DNA of 64,000 nt from Azospirillum sp. 412522 (GTDB lineage Bacteria > Pseudomonadota > Alphaproteobacteria > Azospirillales > Azospirillaceae). The position numbers and the translations under genes were made by a program. The notes beneath the pieces were generated by a model, which searched no databases, was not told the origin of the DNA, and was given only the letters and a program-made list of their open reading frames with translations. Within the stretch, counting starts at the first letter, position 1, and the number at the start of each line of letters is the position of its first letter. The DNA is taken from positions 113,916-177,915 of the forward strand of contig NZ_RWIJ01000020.1 in the NCBI RefSeq assembly GCF_019805165.1. The letters are read 5' to 3'. Below, in pieces: positions 35,139 through 44,651 of this stretch.

Positions 35139-35453
35139 ATGACCGAATGGCACGACGCCGCCGCCACCGACGCCCTCAGCGACGACGAGGTGATGGGACT
35201 CAGCATCGCCGGCGTGCCGGTCGCCCTGTTCCGGCAGGAGGGCGCCTTCTTCGCGCTGCACGACCTCTGCTCCCACGGGGCGGCCCGGCTGTCCGACGGC
35301 TTCGTCGAGAACGGCTGCGTCGAATGCCCGCTGCACCAGGGGCTGGTCGACATCCGCAGCGGCGCCCCCTGCTCCGCCCCGATCACCGAACCGGTGCGCA
35401 GCTATCCCGTTCGGGTGGTCGGCGACCGGGTCGAGATCGCCCTCGACCGCTGA
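35139..35453 (+). CDS. andAb: Rieske [2Fe-2S] ferredoxin component of the dioxygenase
   Basis: A 104-residue Rieske ferredoxin. Its cluster ligands are C44-x-H46 (HDLCSHGAA) and C63-x2-H66 (VECPLHQG). It shuttles single electrons from the reductase to the oxygenase alpha subunit. A strong GGAGG lies about 10 bp upstream of the ATG, and the gene begins 19 bp after the beta subunit. The next gene, the reductase, is 218 bp further on because a palindromic repeat lies between them. Confidence 0.88.
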   Translation: MTEWHDAAATDALSDDEVMGLSIAGVPVALFRQEGAFFALHDLCSHGAARLSDGFVENGCVECPLHQGLVDIRSGAPCSAPITEPVRSYPVRVVGDRVEIALDR

Positions 35454-35671
35454 AGACTTGTGTGTCTTCAGCAATGCCTGTCGGCCGTCATCCCCGCGAA
35501 GGCGGGGATCCAGGAAACTCTGCATTCAAGCTCTCGAACCGTCTGGATTCCCGCCTTCGCGGGAATGACGGCCAAGAAAAGCAGATGATGTGATCCGACG
35601 CGAATGGGTCCGACTTTGAAACGTCTCCGAGCAAGGCTCCTGAAACTCACAAGCTCTGAAAGGGGAGGTCC
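35454..35671. repeat. Repeat family A, copy 3, long form (palindrome 35485-35571) before the reductase gene
   Basis: The palindrome at 35485-35571 is flanked by sequence shared with copy 5 (38500-38729). After the palindrome both have GTGATCCGA-GCGAATGGGTCC, then CGTCTC, then CTCA and GAACTCT/AAGCTCT, up to a purine-rich ribosome binding site just before the next start codon. The duplicated unit is about 200 bp. Here it supplies the leader of the ferredoxin reductase gene (GGGGAGGTCC before ATG 35672). Confidence 0.75.
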
Positions 35672-36934
35672 ATGACCGCAATGCCCCAAGGGGAGACGAC
35701 CTATGTGGTGGTCGGCGGCGGTCAGGCCGCGGCCTGGATCGCCCGCACCCTGCGGGCCGAGGGGTTCGCCGGGCGGCTGGTGCTGATCGGCGAGGAGCCG
35801 CACTGGCCCTATGAGCGGCCGGCGCTGTCGAAGGAGTTCCTGCGCGGGACCGGCAGCGTCGAGGCGATCACCCTGCTGGGCGCGGCGCAGGCCGGGGAGG
35901 CCGGTGTCGAGTGCTGGCTCGGCCAGCGCGTGACGGCGGTGGACCGGGAGGCGCGGGTCGTCACCACCGCCGACGGACGGAGCGTCGCCTACGACACGCT
36001 GTTCCTGGCGACCGGCGGGCGGGCGCGGCGGCTGCCCGGCCTGGATTCGCTGCCGGCGGAGCGGGTCCACACCCTGCGCACGCTGACGGAGTCCGAACGG
36101 CTGCGCGGCGCGCTGGCCGGGGCGAAGCATCTGCTGGTGCTGGGCGGCGGCTGGATCGGGCTGGAGGTGGCGGCGACCGCCCGCGCCCTCGGGGTGGAAG
36201 TGACGGTGGTGGAGGCGGCCCCCCGGCTGTGCGCCCGCACCATGCCGCCGGTGGTCTCCGACTGGCTGCACGCCCTGCATGAGAGCCACGGCGTCCGCAT
36301 GGTTACCGGTGTCGGCATCGCCGACATCACCGGTACGGCCGATGGCGTCGCCGTCGCCCTGGCCGACGGCGGCCGGCTGGAAGCCGACCAGCTTCTGCTC
36401 GGCATCGGCATCGAGCCGGAGGTCGGGCTGGCGGCGGCGATGGGGCTGGCGCTGGACGACGGCATCCTCGTCGATGCGCAGGGGCGGACCTCCGACCCGC
36501 GCATCTTCGCCGCCGGCGACGTCGCCCGCCATCCCAGCGCCTTCGCCCGGGCGTCGCTGCGGCTGGAATCCTGGGTCAACGCCCAGAACCAGGCCATCGC
36601 CGCGGCGCGGGCGGCGCTGGGCGGGACCGGGGTCTATGCCGACATCCCGTGGTTCTGGTCCGATCAGTATGGCGTGAACGTGCAGATGCTGGGGCTGCCC
36701 GGCCTCGGCACCCGCGCGGTGGCGCGCGGCGCGCCGGAGGCCGGGAGCGGCTGCTGGCTGATGCTGGACGGCAGCGGGGTTGTCGTCGGCGCGGTGGCGG
36801 TCAACGCCGCCCGCGACCTGCGGGTGCTGCGCAAGATGCTGGAGGACGGCCGCGCCCCGCTGCCGGACGCCTGGGCCGACACGGCGACGCCGGTCCAGCG
36901 CCTGCCGAGCCGCCCGAACGTCAGGGCTGACTGA
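35672..36934 (+). CDS. andAa: Ferredoxin reductase component of the dioxygenase (FAD, NADH)
   Basis: A 420-residue flavoprotein of the BphA4/AndAa type. The FAD-binding Rossmann motif VVVGGGQAAAWIARTLR starts near residue 12. The NADH motif HLLVLGGGWIGLEVAATAR begins near residue 150, and TSDPRIFAAGDVARHPS near 275 is the second FAD contact. It oxidises NADH and reduces the Rieske ferredoxin. It is the fourth gene of the dioxygenase set; the gap to the ferredoxin is filled by a repeat that provides its ribosome binding site. All expected motifs are present. Confidence 0.9.
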   Translation: MTAMPQGETTYVVVGGGQAAAWIARTLRAEGFAGRLVLIGEEPHWPYERPALSKEFLRGTGSVEAITLLGAAQAGEAGVECWLGQRVTAVDREARVVTTADGRSVAYDTLFLATGGRARRLPGLDSLPAERVHTLRTLTESERLRGALAGAKHLLVLGGGWIGLEVAATARALGVEVTVVEAAPRLCARTMPPVVSDWLHALHESHGVRMVTGVGIADITGTADGVAVALADGGRLEADQLLLGIGIEPEVGLAAAMGLALDDGILVDAQGRTSDPRIFAAGDVARHPSAFARASLRLESWVNAQNQAIAAARAALGGTGVYADIPWFWSDQYGVNVQMLGLPGLGTRAVARGAPEAGSGCWLMLDGSGVVVGAVAVNAARDLRVLRKMLEDGRAPLPDAWADTATPVQRLPSRPNVRAD

Positions 36935-36997
36935 ACACAGGATAGGGCGGCGCGCAGGGCAATCGCATATGGGAATTATGAACCTATACAAGGAAAC

Positions 36998-37084
36998 CCG
37001 TCATTCCCGCGAAGGCGGGAATCCAGCCATCTCAGCCGCTTCGCACGAGAGTTTCCTGGATCCCCGCCTTCGCGGGGATGACGG
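36998..37084. repeat. Palindromic repeat family A, copy 4
   Basis: Inverted arms CCGTCATTCCCGCGAAGG and GATCCCCGCCTTCGCGGGG-type, spaced by about 30 bp, lie in the 360-bp gap between the reductase and the ABC binding protein. The rest of the gap (37085-37294) contains no gene that I can support; the binding protein's promoter or leader may be there. Confidence 0.85.
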
Positions 37085-37294
37085 CAGTCCCTTCATGGAT
37101 TCTAGATTTCAAATGCGTTCGCCCCGGGGTGACGCGCATCTCCAGACATTCCGATCCGGTTTTCAAGAACCGAATTTCGGATCTGGACAGTTCGACCCCC
37201 GCCACGGACAACCGGTGCACCGCAGAGACACGGATGCCAAAAGCCGGATCGCGGGGGTATGCTCCAAACACTTCAAGAACAGGGAAATTCACCA

Positions 37295-38491
37295 ATGAAC
37301 CGTCGCAGCTTTCTCACCACGACCGCCGCAACGGCAACCCTCGCCGCCACCGGCGGCTTCGCGTTCGCGCCGTCCATCGCGCGGGCGCAGAGCCAGGCGG
37401 TGAAGGTGGCCTTCGTCGGCACGCTGTCCGGTCCGGGGGCGGCGCTGGGCACGCATCTGCGCGACGGCTGGCTGGCCGGGGTGAAGCGCCTCGACAACCA
37501 GCTGGGCGGCCGGGCGGTCGAGACGCTGGTGATCGACGACGAGCTGAAGCCCGATGTGGCGGTGTCCAAGGTCCGCGCCGCGCTGGAGCGCGACAAGGTC
37601 GATTTCGTGGTCGGCGTCGTCTTCAGCAACATGCTGCAGGCGATCGTCCGCCCGGTGACGGAGAGCAACACCTTCCTGATCACCGCCAACGCCGGCCCCT
37701 CCACCCTGGCCGGCAAGGGATGCAGCCCCTTCCTGTTCAGCAGCGCCTACCAGAACGACCAGCCGCACGCGACGATGGGGCAGGCGGCGCAGGATCTGGG
37801 CTACAAGCGCGTGTTCATCCTGGTGCCGAACTACCAGGCCGGCAAGGACGCGGTGGCCGGCTTCCGCAGCCGCTACAAGGGCGAGGTGGTCGACGAGATC
37901 TATGTGCCGCTGAGCCAGCTCGACTTCTCGACCGAGGTCACCAAGATCGCCGCCGCCAAGCCGGACGCCATCTTCACCTTCATGCCGGGCGCGCTCGGCG
38001 TCAATCTGGTGCGGCAGTACCGCCAGGCCGGTCTCGCCAACATCCCCTTCCTGTCCACCTTCACCGTCGACGAATCGACCCTGCCGGCGCAGGGCGAGGC
38101 GGCGCTCGACTTCTACACCGCCGCCACCTGGGCGCCCAATTTCGACAACCCGCAGAGCCGCCGCTTCGTGCAGGAGTTCGAGGCCGCCTATGGCTATGTG
38201 CCGTCGAACTTCGCCGCCCACGCCTATGACGCCGCCCACATGCTGGACGCGGCGATCCGCCGGACCAAGGGCGACGTCGCCGACAAGGCGGCGCTGCGCA
38301 CGGCGCTGGAGGTCGGCGACTTCCCGTCGGTGCGGGGCGCGCTGCGGCTGGGTCCCAACCATTTCCCGATCCAGGATTTCTGGCTGTGCAAGGTCGCCAA
38401 GCGCGCCGACGGCAAGTTCCAGACGGAAACCGTGCGCAAGGTGCTGACCGCCGACGCCGACAGCTACGCCGCCTCCTGCAAGATGGGCTGA
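37295..38491 (+). CDS. ABC transporter periplasmic binding protein (HAAT/LivK family), aromatic acid uptake
   Basis: A 398-residue type I periplasmic binding protein. The N-terminus MNRRSFLTTTAATATLA...ARAQ is a Tat-type signal (twin arginine at positions 3-4), with cleavage likely after the ARA-Q region near residue 33. The mature part starts VKVAFVGTLSGPGAALG, typical of LivK-like proteins. It is followed by two permeases and two ATPases that complete the importer. Placement right after the anthranilate-type dioxygenase and before the cat genes suggests an aromatic acid rather than a branched-chain amino acid as ligand (inference). The ATG at 37295 is the one that begins the signal peptide. 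Confidence 0.87.
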   Translation: MNRRSFLTTTAATATLAATGGFAFAPSIARAQSQAVKVAFVGTLSGPGAALGTHLRDGWLAGVKRLDNQLGGRAVETLVIDDELKPDVAVSKVRAALERDKVDFVVGVVFSNMLQAIVRPVTESNTFLITANAGPSTLAGKGCSPFLFSSAYQNDQPHATMGQAAQDLGYKRVFILVPNYQAGKDAVAGFRSRYKGEVVDEIYVPLSQLDFSTEVTKIAAAKPDAIFTFMPGALGVNLVRQYRQAGLANIPFLSTFTVDESTLPAQGEAALDFYTAATWAPNFDNPQSRRFVQEFEAAYGYVPSNFAAHAYDAAHMLDAAIRRTKGDVADKAALRTALEVGDFPSVRGALRLGPNHFPIQDFWLCKVAKRADGKFQTETVRKVLTADADSYAASCKMG

Positions 38492-38499
38492 CGGAGCCG

Positions 38500-38729
38500 G
38501 ACGGGCTGGGAGATTGCGAGTTTTCAGCGACGCCGATCCGCCGTCATCCCCGCGAAGGCGGGGATCCAGAAAACTTCGCGTTCCAGCCCTTGAACGTCTG
38601 GATTCCCGCCTTCGCGGGAATGACGGCCGAGAAACGCAGAGGAAGTGATCCGAAGCGAATGGGTCCAAATCCAAAGCGTCTCTCGGCATCCCTCAAGACT
38701 CACGAACTCTGGCGGGAGGGGCCTTTGTA
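38500..38729. repeat. Repeat family A, copy 5, long form (palindrome 38541-38626) before the first permease gene
   Basis: The palindrome arms CCGTCATCCCCGCGAAGGCG and the inverse ending GAATGACGG are followed by the same 100-bp tail as copy 3, ending in GGGAGGGG just before the ATG at 38730. This copy fills the whole gap between the binding-protein gene and the first permease gene, so the repeat supplies the leader and ribosome site of that permease. Confidence 0.75.
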
Positions 38730-39662
38730 ATGTCCATGCTTCTGGTGCAGGCCCTGAACGGCCTGCAGTTCGGGGTGCTGTTGTTCCTGGTGGCGGCCGG
38801 ACTCAGTCTGGTGTTCGGCGTCATGGACCTGATCAATCTGGCCCATGGCGTCCAGTACATGCTGGGGGCCTATGTCGCCGCCACGCTGGGGGTGTGGACC
38901 GGCAGCTTCTGGCTGGGGGCGCTGCTGTCGCTGCCGGTGGCGCTGCTGGTCGGGCTGGCGCTGGAATGGCTGGTGTTCCGCCATCTCTACCGCCGCGACC
39001 ATCTGAGCCAGGTGCTCGCCACCTTCGGCGTGATCCTGACGGTGGAGGAGGCGACGCGGGCGCTGTGGGGCAGCGCGCCGCAGACCGTGCTGGAGCCGTC
39101 GGGGCTGACCGGCGGCCCGATGGGCGGGGTGGAGATCGTCGCCGGGCTGATCTATCCGACCTACCGGCTGGTCATCATCGGCGTCGGCATCGTCGTGCCG
39201 CTGCTGCTGTGGTTCCTGGTGGAGCGGACGCGGGCCGGCATGCTGGTGCGGGCGGGGGCGACCCATCCCGCCATGGTGTCGGCGCTGGGGGTGGACATCC
39301 GCCGCCTGTTCACCGTGGTCTTCGCCTTCGGCGCCATGCTGGCGGGCTTCGCCGGGGCGCTGGCCAGCCCGATCTTCCCGGTGGCGCCGGGCATGGGCGA
39401 CACCGTGCTGATCCTGTGCTTCGTGGTGATCGTCATCGGCGGCGTCGGCTCCATCCGCGGCGCCTTCATCGCAGCATTGCTGGTCGGGCTGCTCGACAGC
39501 GTGGGTCGGGCGATGCTGCCCGACCTGCTGCGGCTGGTTCTCGACCCGTCGTCGGCCCGGCAGACCGGGGCGGCCCTGGCCTCCATGCTGGTCTACATCG
39601 TGATGGCCGCCATCCTGTTCTTCCGCCCGGCCGGGCTGTTTCCGGGAGGACGTTCGGCATGA
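38730..39662 (+). CDS. ABC transporter permease, LivH type
   Basis: A 310-residue hydrophobic inner-membrane permease of the LivH family. It opens MLLVQALNGLQFGVLLFLVAAGLSLVFG, and carries MDLINLAHG early, the usual LivH hallmark, with a cytoplasmic coupling region around EATRALWG. It pairs with the LivM-type permease next door to form the translocation pore. The stop overlaps the next start (ATGA), so translation is coupled. The gene starts directly after a repeat element that provides GGGAGGGG as ribosome site. Confidence 0.9.
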   Translation: MSMLLVQALNGLQFGVLLFLVAAGLSLVFGVMDLINLAHGVQYMLGAYVAATLGVWTGSFWLGALLSLPVALLVGLALEWLVFRHLYRRDHLSQVLATFGVILTVEEATRALWGSAPQTVLEPSGLTGGPMGGVEIVAGLIYPTYRLVIIGVGIVVPLLLWFLVERTRAGMLVRAGATHPAMVSALGVDIRRLFTVVFAFGAMLAGFAGALASPIFPVAPGMGDTVLILCFVVIVIGGVGSIRGAFIAALLVGLLDSVGRAMLPDLLRLVLDPSSARQTGAALASMLVYIVMAAILFFRPAGLFPGGRSA

Positions 39663-40648
39663 CGGCCCCATTCCACAAAACCCTCCGCAAACACGCCCTC
39701 GCCCTGGTCACGCTGCTGGCCCTGGCGGCGGCCCCCTTCCTCGGCTTCGGCGACGGCTTCGCGCTCAGCCTGCTGGCCCGCGCGATGATCCTCGGCATGG
39801 CGGCGGTCAGCCTGTCGCTTCTGGTCGGCGGCGCCGGGCTGGTCAGCCTGGGCCACGCCGCGACGATGGGGATCGGCGCCTACACCGTGGTCGCCTTCGA
39901 CGCCGCCGGGATCAGCGAGGGGCTGATCGTGTTTCCCGCCGCCATCGCCGCGGCCGCCGCTTACGCGCTCGTGACGGGAGCGGTGTCGCTGCGCACCAGC
40001 GGCGTGCATTTCATCATGATCACGCTGGCCTTCGGCCAGATGGCCTTCTTCACCACCTCCTCCTTCTCCAGCCTGGGCGGCGACGACGGCTACACGCTCT
40101 ACGCCCGCACCGAATGGCTGGGAACCCGCATCCTGGACAGCCGCCTGACCTTCCATTTCCTGTGCCTGGGGCTGCTGGCCCTGGTGTGGGTGGGCGGCGG
40201 CCTGCTGCTGGGCAGCCGGTTCGGCCGGGTGCTGCGGGCGGCGCGGGAGAATCCGCAGCGGGCGCTGGCGGTCGGCTTCCAGCCCTACCCCTACCGTCTG
40301 GTCGCCTATGTGATGGCGGGGGCGGTCGGCGGGCTGGCCGGCGCCCTGCTGGCCAACGCGACGGAGTTCGTGTCGCCCGCCCTGCTGTCCTGGACCCGGT
40401 CGGGCGAGCTGCTGTTCATGGTCATCCTCGGCGGCGTCGGCCAGCTCGGTGGCGCGATCCTGGGGGCGCTGGCCATCGTGCTGCTGGAGGAATCGCTGTC
40501 GCACCTGATGGTGTACTGGCGGCTGGTGTTCGGGCCGCTGCTGGTGCTGTCGGTGCTGTTCCTGCCGGACGGGCTGGTCGGCGCGCCGCTGCGCCTGCGC
40601 GCCGCCTTCCGGTTCGCCTCGCCCAAGCGGAGGAACGCCGATGCCTGA
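39659..40648 (+). CDS. ABC transporter permease, LivM type
   Basis: A 329-residue permease of the LivM family with about eight to ten hydrophobic segments. Visible markers are GGAGLVSLGHAATMGIGAYTV near residue 60 and RFGRVLRAARENPQRALAVGF near 185, the EAA-like loop that contacts the ATPase. It overlaps the LivH-type gene by four bases and the following ATPase gene by eight. With the binding protein and the two ATPases it makes one importer. The C-terminus is short and basic. Confidence 0.9.
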   Translation: MTAPFHKTLRKHALALVTLLALAAAPFLGFGDGFALSLLARAMILGMAAVSLSLLVGGAGLVSLGHAATMGIGAYTVVAFDAAGISEGLIVFPAAIAAAAAYALVTGAVSLRTSGVHFIMITLAFGQMAFFTTSSFSSLGGDDGYTLYARTEWLGTRILDSRLTFHFLCLGLLALVWVGGGLLLGSRFGRVLRAARENPQRALAVGFQPYPYRLVAYVMAGAVGGLAGALLANATEFVSPALLSWTRSGELLFMVILGGVGQLGGAILGALAIVLLEESLSHLMVYWRLVFGPLLVLSVLFLPDGLVGAPLRLRAAFRFASPKRRNADA

Positions 40649-41395
40649 TCCGTTGCTGGAGCTGCGCGGCCTGAGCAAGAATTTCGGCGCGCTGACCGTG
40701 ACCTCCGACGTGTCGCTGACCGTGCTGCCGGGGGAGATCCATGCGATCATCGGCCCGAACGGGGCGGGCAAGACCACGCTGATCCACCAGATCAGCGGCA
40801 CGCTGCGCCCGGACCGCGGCACCATCCGCTTCGCCGGCCAGGACGTGACCGCCCTGCCGTTCGAGCGCCGCGCCCGGCTGGGGCTGGCCCGCAGCTTCCA
40901 GATCACCAGCATCGTGCCGGGCTTCACCGCGCTGGAGAACGTCGCGCTGGCGGTGCAGGCGCGCAGCGGCTCCTCCTTCCGCTTCCTGCGCCCGGTGGCC
41001 GGCGAGGCGGCGCTGAACGCGGAGGCGCGCGCGGCGCTCGACACCGTCGGGCTGGGCCGGGTCGCCGACCGCGGCGCCGCCGCCCTGTCGCATGGCGAGA
41101 AGCGCCAGCTCGAACTCGCCATCGCCATCGCGATGAACCCCCGCCTGCTGCTGCTCGACGAGCCGCTGGCGGGGGCCGGGCCGGAGGAGACCGAGCGGCT
41201 GATCGGCATCCTGCGCGCGCTGCGCAGCCGCTACGGCATCCTGCTGGTCGAGCATGACATGCAGGCGGTGTTCGCCCTGGCCGACCGCATCTCCGTCCTG
41301 GTCTATGGCCGCGTCATCGTCACCGGCACGGTGGACGAGATCCGCGGCCATCCGGAGGTCCGCACCGCCTATCTTGGAGAGGACGCGCTGGCGTG

Positions 41396-41396
<1 letters not shown>
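40641..41396 (+). CDS. ABC transporter ATPase, LivG type
   Basis: A 251-residue ATPase. The Walker A motif is GPNGAGKTT near residue 38, the signature is LSHGEKRQLELAIAIA near 150, and Walker B is RLLLLDEPLAG near 170; the switch histidine is in VEHDM. It powers the aromatic-acid importer on the cytoplasmic side together with the LivF-type partner. The start overlaps the end of the LivM-type permease, and its stop overlaps the next start (TGATG). Confidence 0.9.
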
Positions 41397-42097
<701 letters not shown>

Positions 42098-42121
42098 GGC
42101 GTCGGAAGCAAGCGGCGGCCG

Positions 42122-43114
42122 TCAGGCGCCGCCGCGCCGCAGGGTGTCGGAGGGACGCTCGCCGAAGCGCTCGGCGTAATCCTGGGCGAAGCGGCTCAGG
42201 TGGGTGAAGCCGGCGTTCAGCGCGATGACGGTCACGCTGGCATCCTCCCCGCCGCCGGCGCGCAGTTGCGCATGGACATCGTCGAGCCGCAGGTTGCGCA
42301 GGTAGCGCAGCGGGCTGACGCCCTCGAAGCGCTTGAAGGCGTCGTGCAGCGTGCGTTCCGGCACGCCGGCCGCCTGGGCGATGTCGGCCAGCGTGATCGC
42401 GGCGGCGGAGTTTTCCCGCAGATAGGCGATGGCGCGATGGACGGACACCGGCCGCGGACCCTGCGGCCGCTCGTCCGTCTCGACGCATTCCTGGCCGGCC
42501 AGCAGAAGCCGCAGGAAAAGCTGCTCATACTCCGCGGCGACCAGGGCGTCGTCGCGGATCAGCCGCACGGTGGCGGGGTCGCCGATCACGCCGCGCAGCG
42601 CCACCAGCAGCGGCGTCAGCCGGGGGCTGCGCAGATCCAGCCGAGAGGCCAGCCGCACCGGACGCGGCCCGTTGAAGGCCGCCAGCCGGGTGCGCGCGAT
42701 CTTGAGCACAAGCTGCTCGCAATCGGGCGAGAACTGCCCAGCGATTGGGCTTCCCGGCGAACAGAGCACGCCGTTGAAACGGTCCACGGTGAAGGTGTCG
42801 CGCTCGATGCGGATTTCGGCGCCGCCGCTGACGCAGAGGATGGCGAGGTAATAGTCGTCCAGCGGCGGGACGGCGATGGAGGCCTGACCGAACTTGATCG
42901 TGCCGATCCCCATGCCCTTCATCGCCATGAAATCCATGTGCGAGGGCTGGCCGTTCGACCGTCCGCAGGCCATCAGGCTGTGCGGCTGCATCACCTTGGA
43001 AATCCGTTCGCGGGCGTCGTCGAGATCCGGCGTCTCGAAGATGCGGCACAGCCGAAGCGCCGAAGCGTCGAGGGACGGCCCATTCGAGGAAAACAAGGCG
43101 GCAGTCATGTCCAT
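42122..43114 (-). CDS. AraC-family regulator (AndR-like)
   Basis: A 330-residue AraC protein. The C-terminal two helix-turn-helix units (about 225-325) read ITLADIAQAAGVPERTLHDAFKRF and then VTVIALNAGFTHLSRFAQDY with RFGERPSDTLRR. The N-terminal 200 residues resemble the cupin-like ligand domains of aromatic-pathway AraC regulators (AraC_binding_2 type). Burkholderia anthranilate dioxygenase is controlled by such a protein, AndR, so this is the likely activator of the dioxygenase and importer genes; it could also act on the cat genes on its own strand. It is convergent with the importer operon and lies downstream of catA, behind a hairpin. Confidence 0.83.
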   Translation of the reverse strand: MDMTAALFSSNGPSLDASALRLCRIFETPDLDDARERISKVMQPHSLMACGRSNGQPSHMDFMAMKGMGIGTIKFGQASIAVPPLDDYYLAILCVSGGAEIRIERDTFTVDRFNGVLCSPGSPIAGQFSPDCEQLVLKIARTRLAAFNGPRPVRLASRLDLRSPRLTPLLVALRGVIGDPATVRLIRDDALVAAEYEQLFLRLLLAGQECVETDERPQGPRPVSVHRAIAYLRENSAAAITLADIAQAAGVPERTLHDAFKRFEGVSPLRYLRNLRLDDVHAQLRAGGGEDASVTVIALNAGFTHLSRFAQDYAERFGERPSDTLRRGGA

Positions 43115-43200
43115 GGCGGCGCATCCTCCTGGCTGTGGACAATCCTCGCAACGATACGGACTCTAAGCAAATCTTGTACCGGGTGCCGGCTTCAGAAACG

Positions 43201-43234
43201 GGAACGCCCCCGCCGGGGCTGGCGGGGGTGTTCC
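43201..43234 (-). terminator. Hairpin terminator after catA
   Basis: GGAACGCCCCCGCC (43201-43214) pairs with GGCGGGGGTGTTCC (43221-43234) with one mismatch and a six-base loop. It lies 30 bp beyond the catA stop on the minus strand, followed by CGTTTCTG. The T-run is weak, but the stem is very stable. It ends the catBCA transcript before the AraC gene. Confidence 0.7.
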
Positions 43235-43264
43235 TCGACCGGGCGCGCTAGGTCGCGGGACCGC

Positions 43265-44185
43265 TCAGGCGGAGACGCGCGCGCGTTCGACCACGTCGGC
43301 CGGCAGGCCGTCGCGGGCCTCGACCAGACGGAAGTCGAAGCCGATCTCGGCGAAGGGACGGGTCACGCCACGGGCTTCGATCTCCGACGGATCGTCGATG
43401 CGGCGGATGTCGGGCACAAGGCCGTCGCGGGTGGCGAAGGCGAAATCGTCGTCGATCAGCGGATCGCCCTTGATGTTGATCTGCGTCGTCAGCTTGCGGT
43501 AGCCGGGGGCGCTGACGAAGAAGTGGATGTGGGCGGGACGGGCGCCGTGGCGGCCCAGCAGGTCCAGCAGTTGCAGCGTGCTGCTGCCCGGCGGGCAGGC
43601 ATAGCCCGACGGCATGATCGACTGGAAGGAATAGCGGCCGTCGGCGCCGGTCCGGATGGTGCCGCGGTTGTTGAAGGGCGTCTGCGTGCTGTCGAAGATC
43701 GAATAGTTGCCCTTGGAATCGGCGTGCCAGACCTCGACCACCGCGTTGGGGATCGGCTTGCCCGAGGCGTCGCGCACGACGCCCGACATGAAGAGCGGCT
43801 CCGCCTCGCCGTCCAGCCCGTCGTCGATGCGGGCGCTGCCCTGGTGCTCCGGGGCGCCAGCCACATAGAGCGGGCCTTCGATGGTGCGCGGGGTGCCGTG
43901 CTCGTTCAGGCCGGAGGCGTTTTCACGTTCCTCCACCAGCAGGTCGAGGAAATGCTCGAAGCCCAGGCCGGGAGCCAGCAGTCCGGCCTCCTGGTTCCTG
44001 CCCAGCTCGGTCAGGTAGTTGCAGGCCGTCCAGAACTCGTCCGGGGTGACGTCGAACTCGTTCATGGTGTGGAAGAGATCGCGGACGATGCGGTCGACGA
44101 TCGCCTTGACGCGCGGGTTGGGCGTCCTGCCCGGCGTGACCTGGGTGAAGCGCGCCAGCAGCGCGTCGATGTCCTTGGCCTGCAT
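43265..44185 (-). CDS. catA: Catechol 1,2-dioxygenase
   Basis: A 306-residue intradiol dioxygenase. The N-terminal helical dimerisation part (about 1-95) is followed by the catalytic beta-sandwich. Iron-ligand candidates are Tyr in GNYSIFD and PSGYACP (about 165-200) and the histidines of ARPAHIHFF (about 225), with GYRKLTTQI after it. It converts catechol to cis,cis-muconate with Fe(III) and O2. ATG 44185 has GGGAGA six bases upstream and gives the usual length. It is the third gene of a minus-strand catB-catC-catA set. Catechol would come from the adjacent dioxygenase. Confidence 0.93.
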   Translation of the reverse strand: MQAKDIDALLARFTQVTPGRTPNPRVKAIVDRIVRDLFHTMNEFDVTPDEFWTACNYLTELGRNQEAGLLAPGLGFEHFLDLLVEERENASGLNEHGTPRTIEGPLYVAGAPEHQGSARIDDGLDGEAEPLFMSGVVRDASGKPIPNAVVEVWHADSKGNYSIFDSTQTPFNNRGTIRTGADGRYSFQSIMPSGYACPPGSSTLQLLDLLGRHGARPAHIHFFVSAPGYRKLTTQINIKGDPLIDDDFAFATRDGLVPDIRRIDDPSEIEARGVTRPFAEIGFDFRLVEARDGLPADVVERARVSA

Positions 44186-44277
44186 GGGGATCTCCCTATG
44201 GACTTGTTCGTTGATTGGGTAGGGGATTGCGTGGGGGATTGCTTGGGGCTGGGGAGCTTGTTTGTGAAGAATGAGCC

Positions 44278-44568
44278 TCAGGCGTCGCCGTCGCGGACCG
44301 AGGACGGGTGGCGGCACAGCGGCGACACCGCGATGTCCATGTAGGGGAACAGCGGCAGGCCGGTCAGGATGTCGTGCAGCTCGGCATTGTCGGCGACGTC
44401 GAAGATGCTGACGTTGGCGTAGGCGCCGGCGACGCGCCACAGGTGGCGCCACTTGCCGCCGCGCTGCAGGTCGGCGGCGATGGCCTTCTCGCGCGCCTTC
44501 AGATCGGCCGCGGCGTCCGCCGGCATGTCGGCGGGCAGGCGCACGGTCATCGTCACATGGAACAGCAT
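44278..44568 (-). CDS. catC: Muconolactone delta-isomerase
   Basis: A 96-residue protein, exactly the family length. It starts MLFHVTMTVRLPADMP and contains KAREKAIAADLQR and the conserved WRHLWRVAGAYANVSIFD, then LPLFPYMDI. It moves the double bond of (+)-muconolactone to give 3-oxoadipate enol-lactone. It lies 32 bp after catB and 92 bp before catA on the minus strand. The catC-catA gap is G-rich with loose repeats (GGGGATTG) but codes for nothing I can support. CatD and the 3-oxoadipate genes are not in the window. Confidence 0.93.
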   Translation of the reverse strand: MLFHVTMTVRLPADMPADAAADLKAREKAIAADLQRGGKWRHLWRVAGAYANVSIFDVADNAELHDILTGLPLFPYMDIAVSPLCRHPSSVRDGDA

Positions 44569-44591
44569 GGGGTCACTCTCCGGCTTCGAGG

Positions 44592-44651
44592 GATGGCCGC
44601 TCAGGGGATGGCCGCTGGGGTGATGGCCGCTGGGGTGATGGCTCGGGTCGT
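44592..44651. repeat. catB: 15-bp tandem repeat at the 3' end of catB
   Basis: Units starting GATGGCCGCT begin at 44592, 44607, 44622 and 44637, a 15-bp period; the first and last units are diverged. On the minus strand they encode ITPAA-type pentapeptides at the C-terminus of CatB. The catB stop codon at 44601-44603 was created in the first, altered unit. Confidence 0.8.

Noticed and set aside
44186..44277. G-rich direct repeats (GGGGATTG) between catC and catA as a functional element
   Set aside because: Copies are short and irregular; nothing beyond biased composition can be supported.
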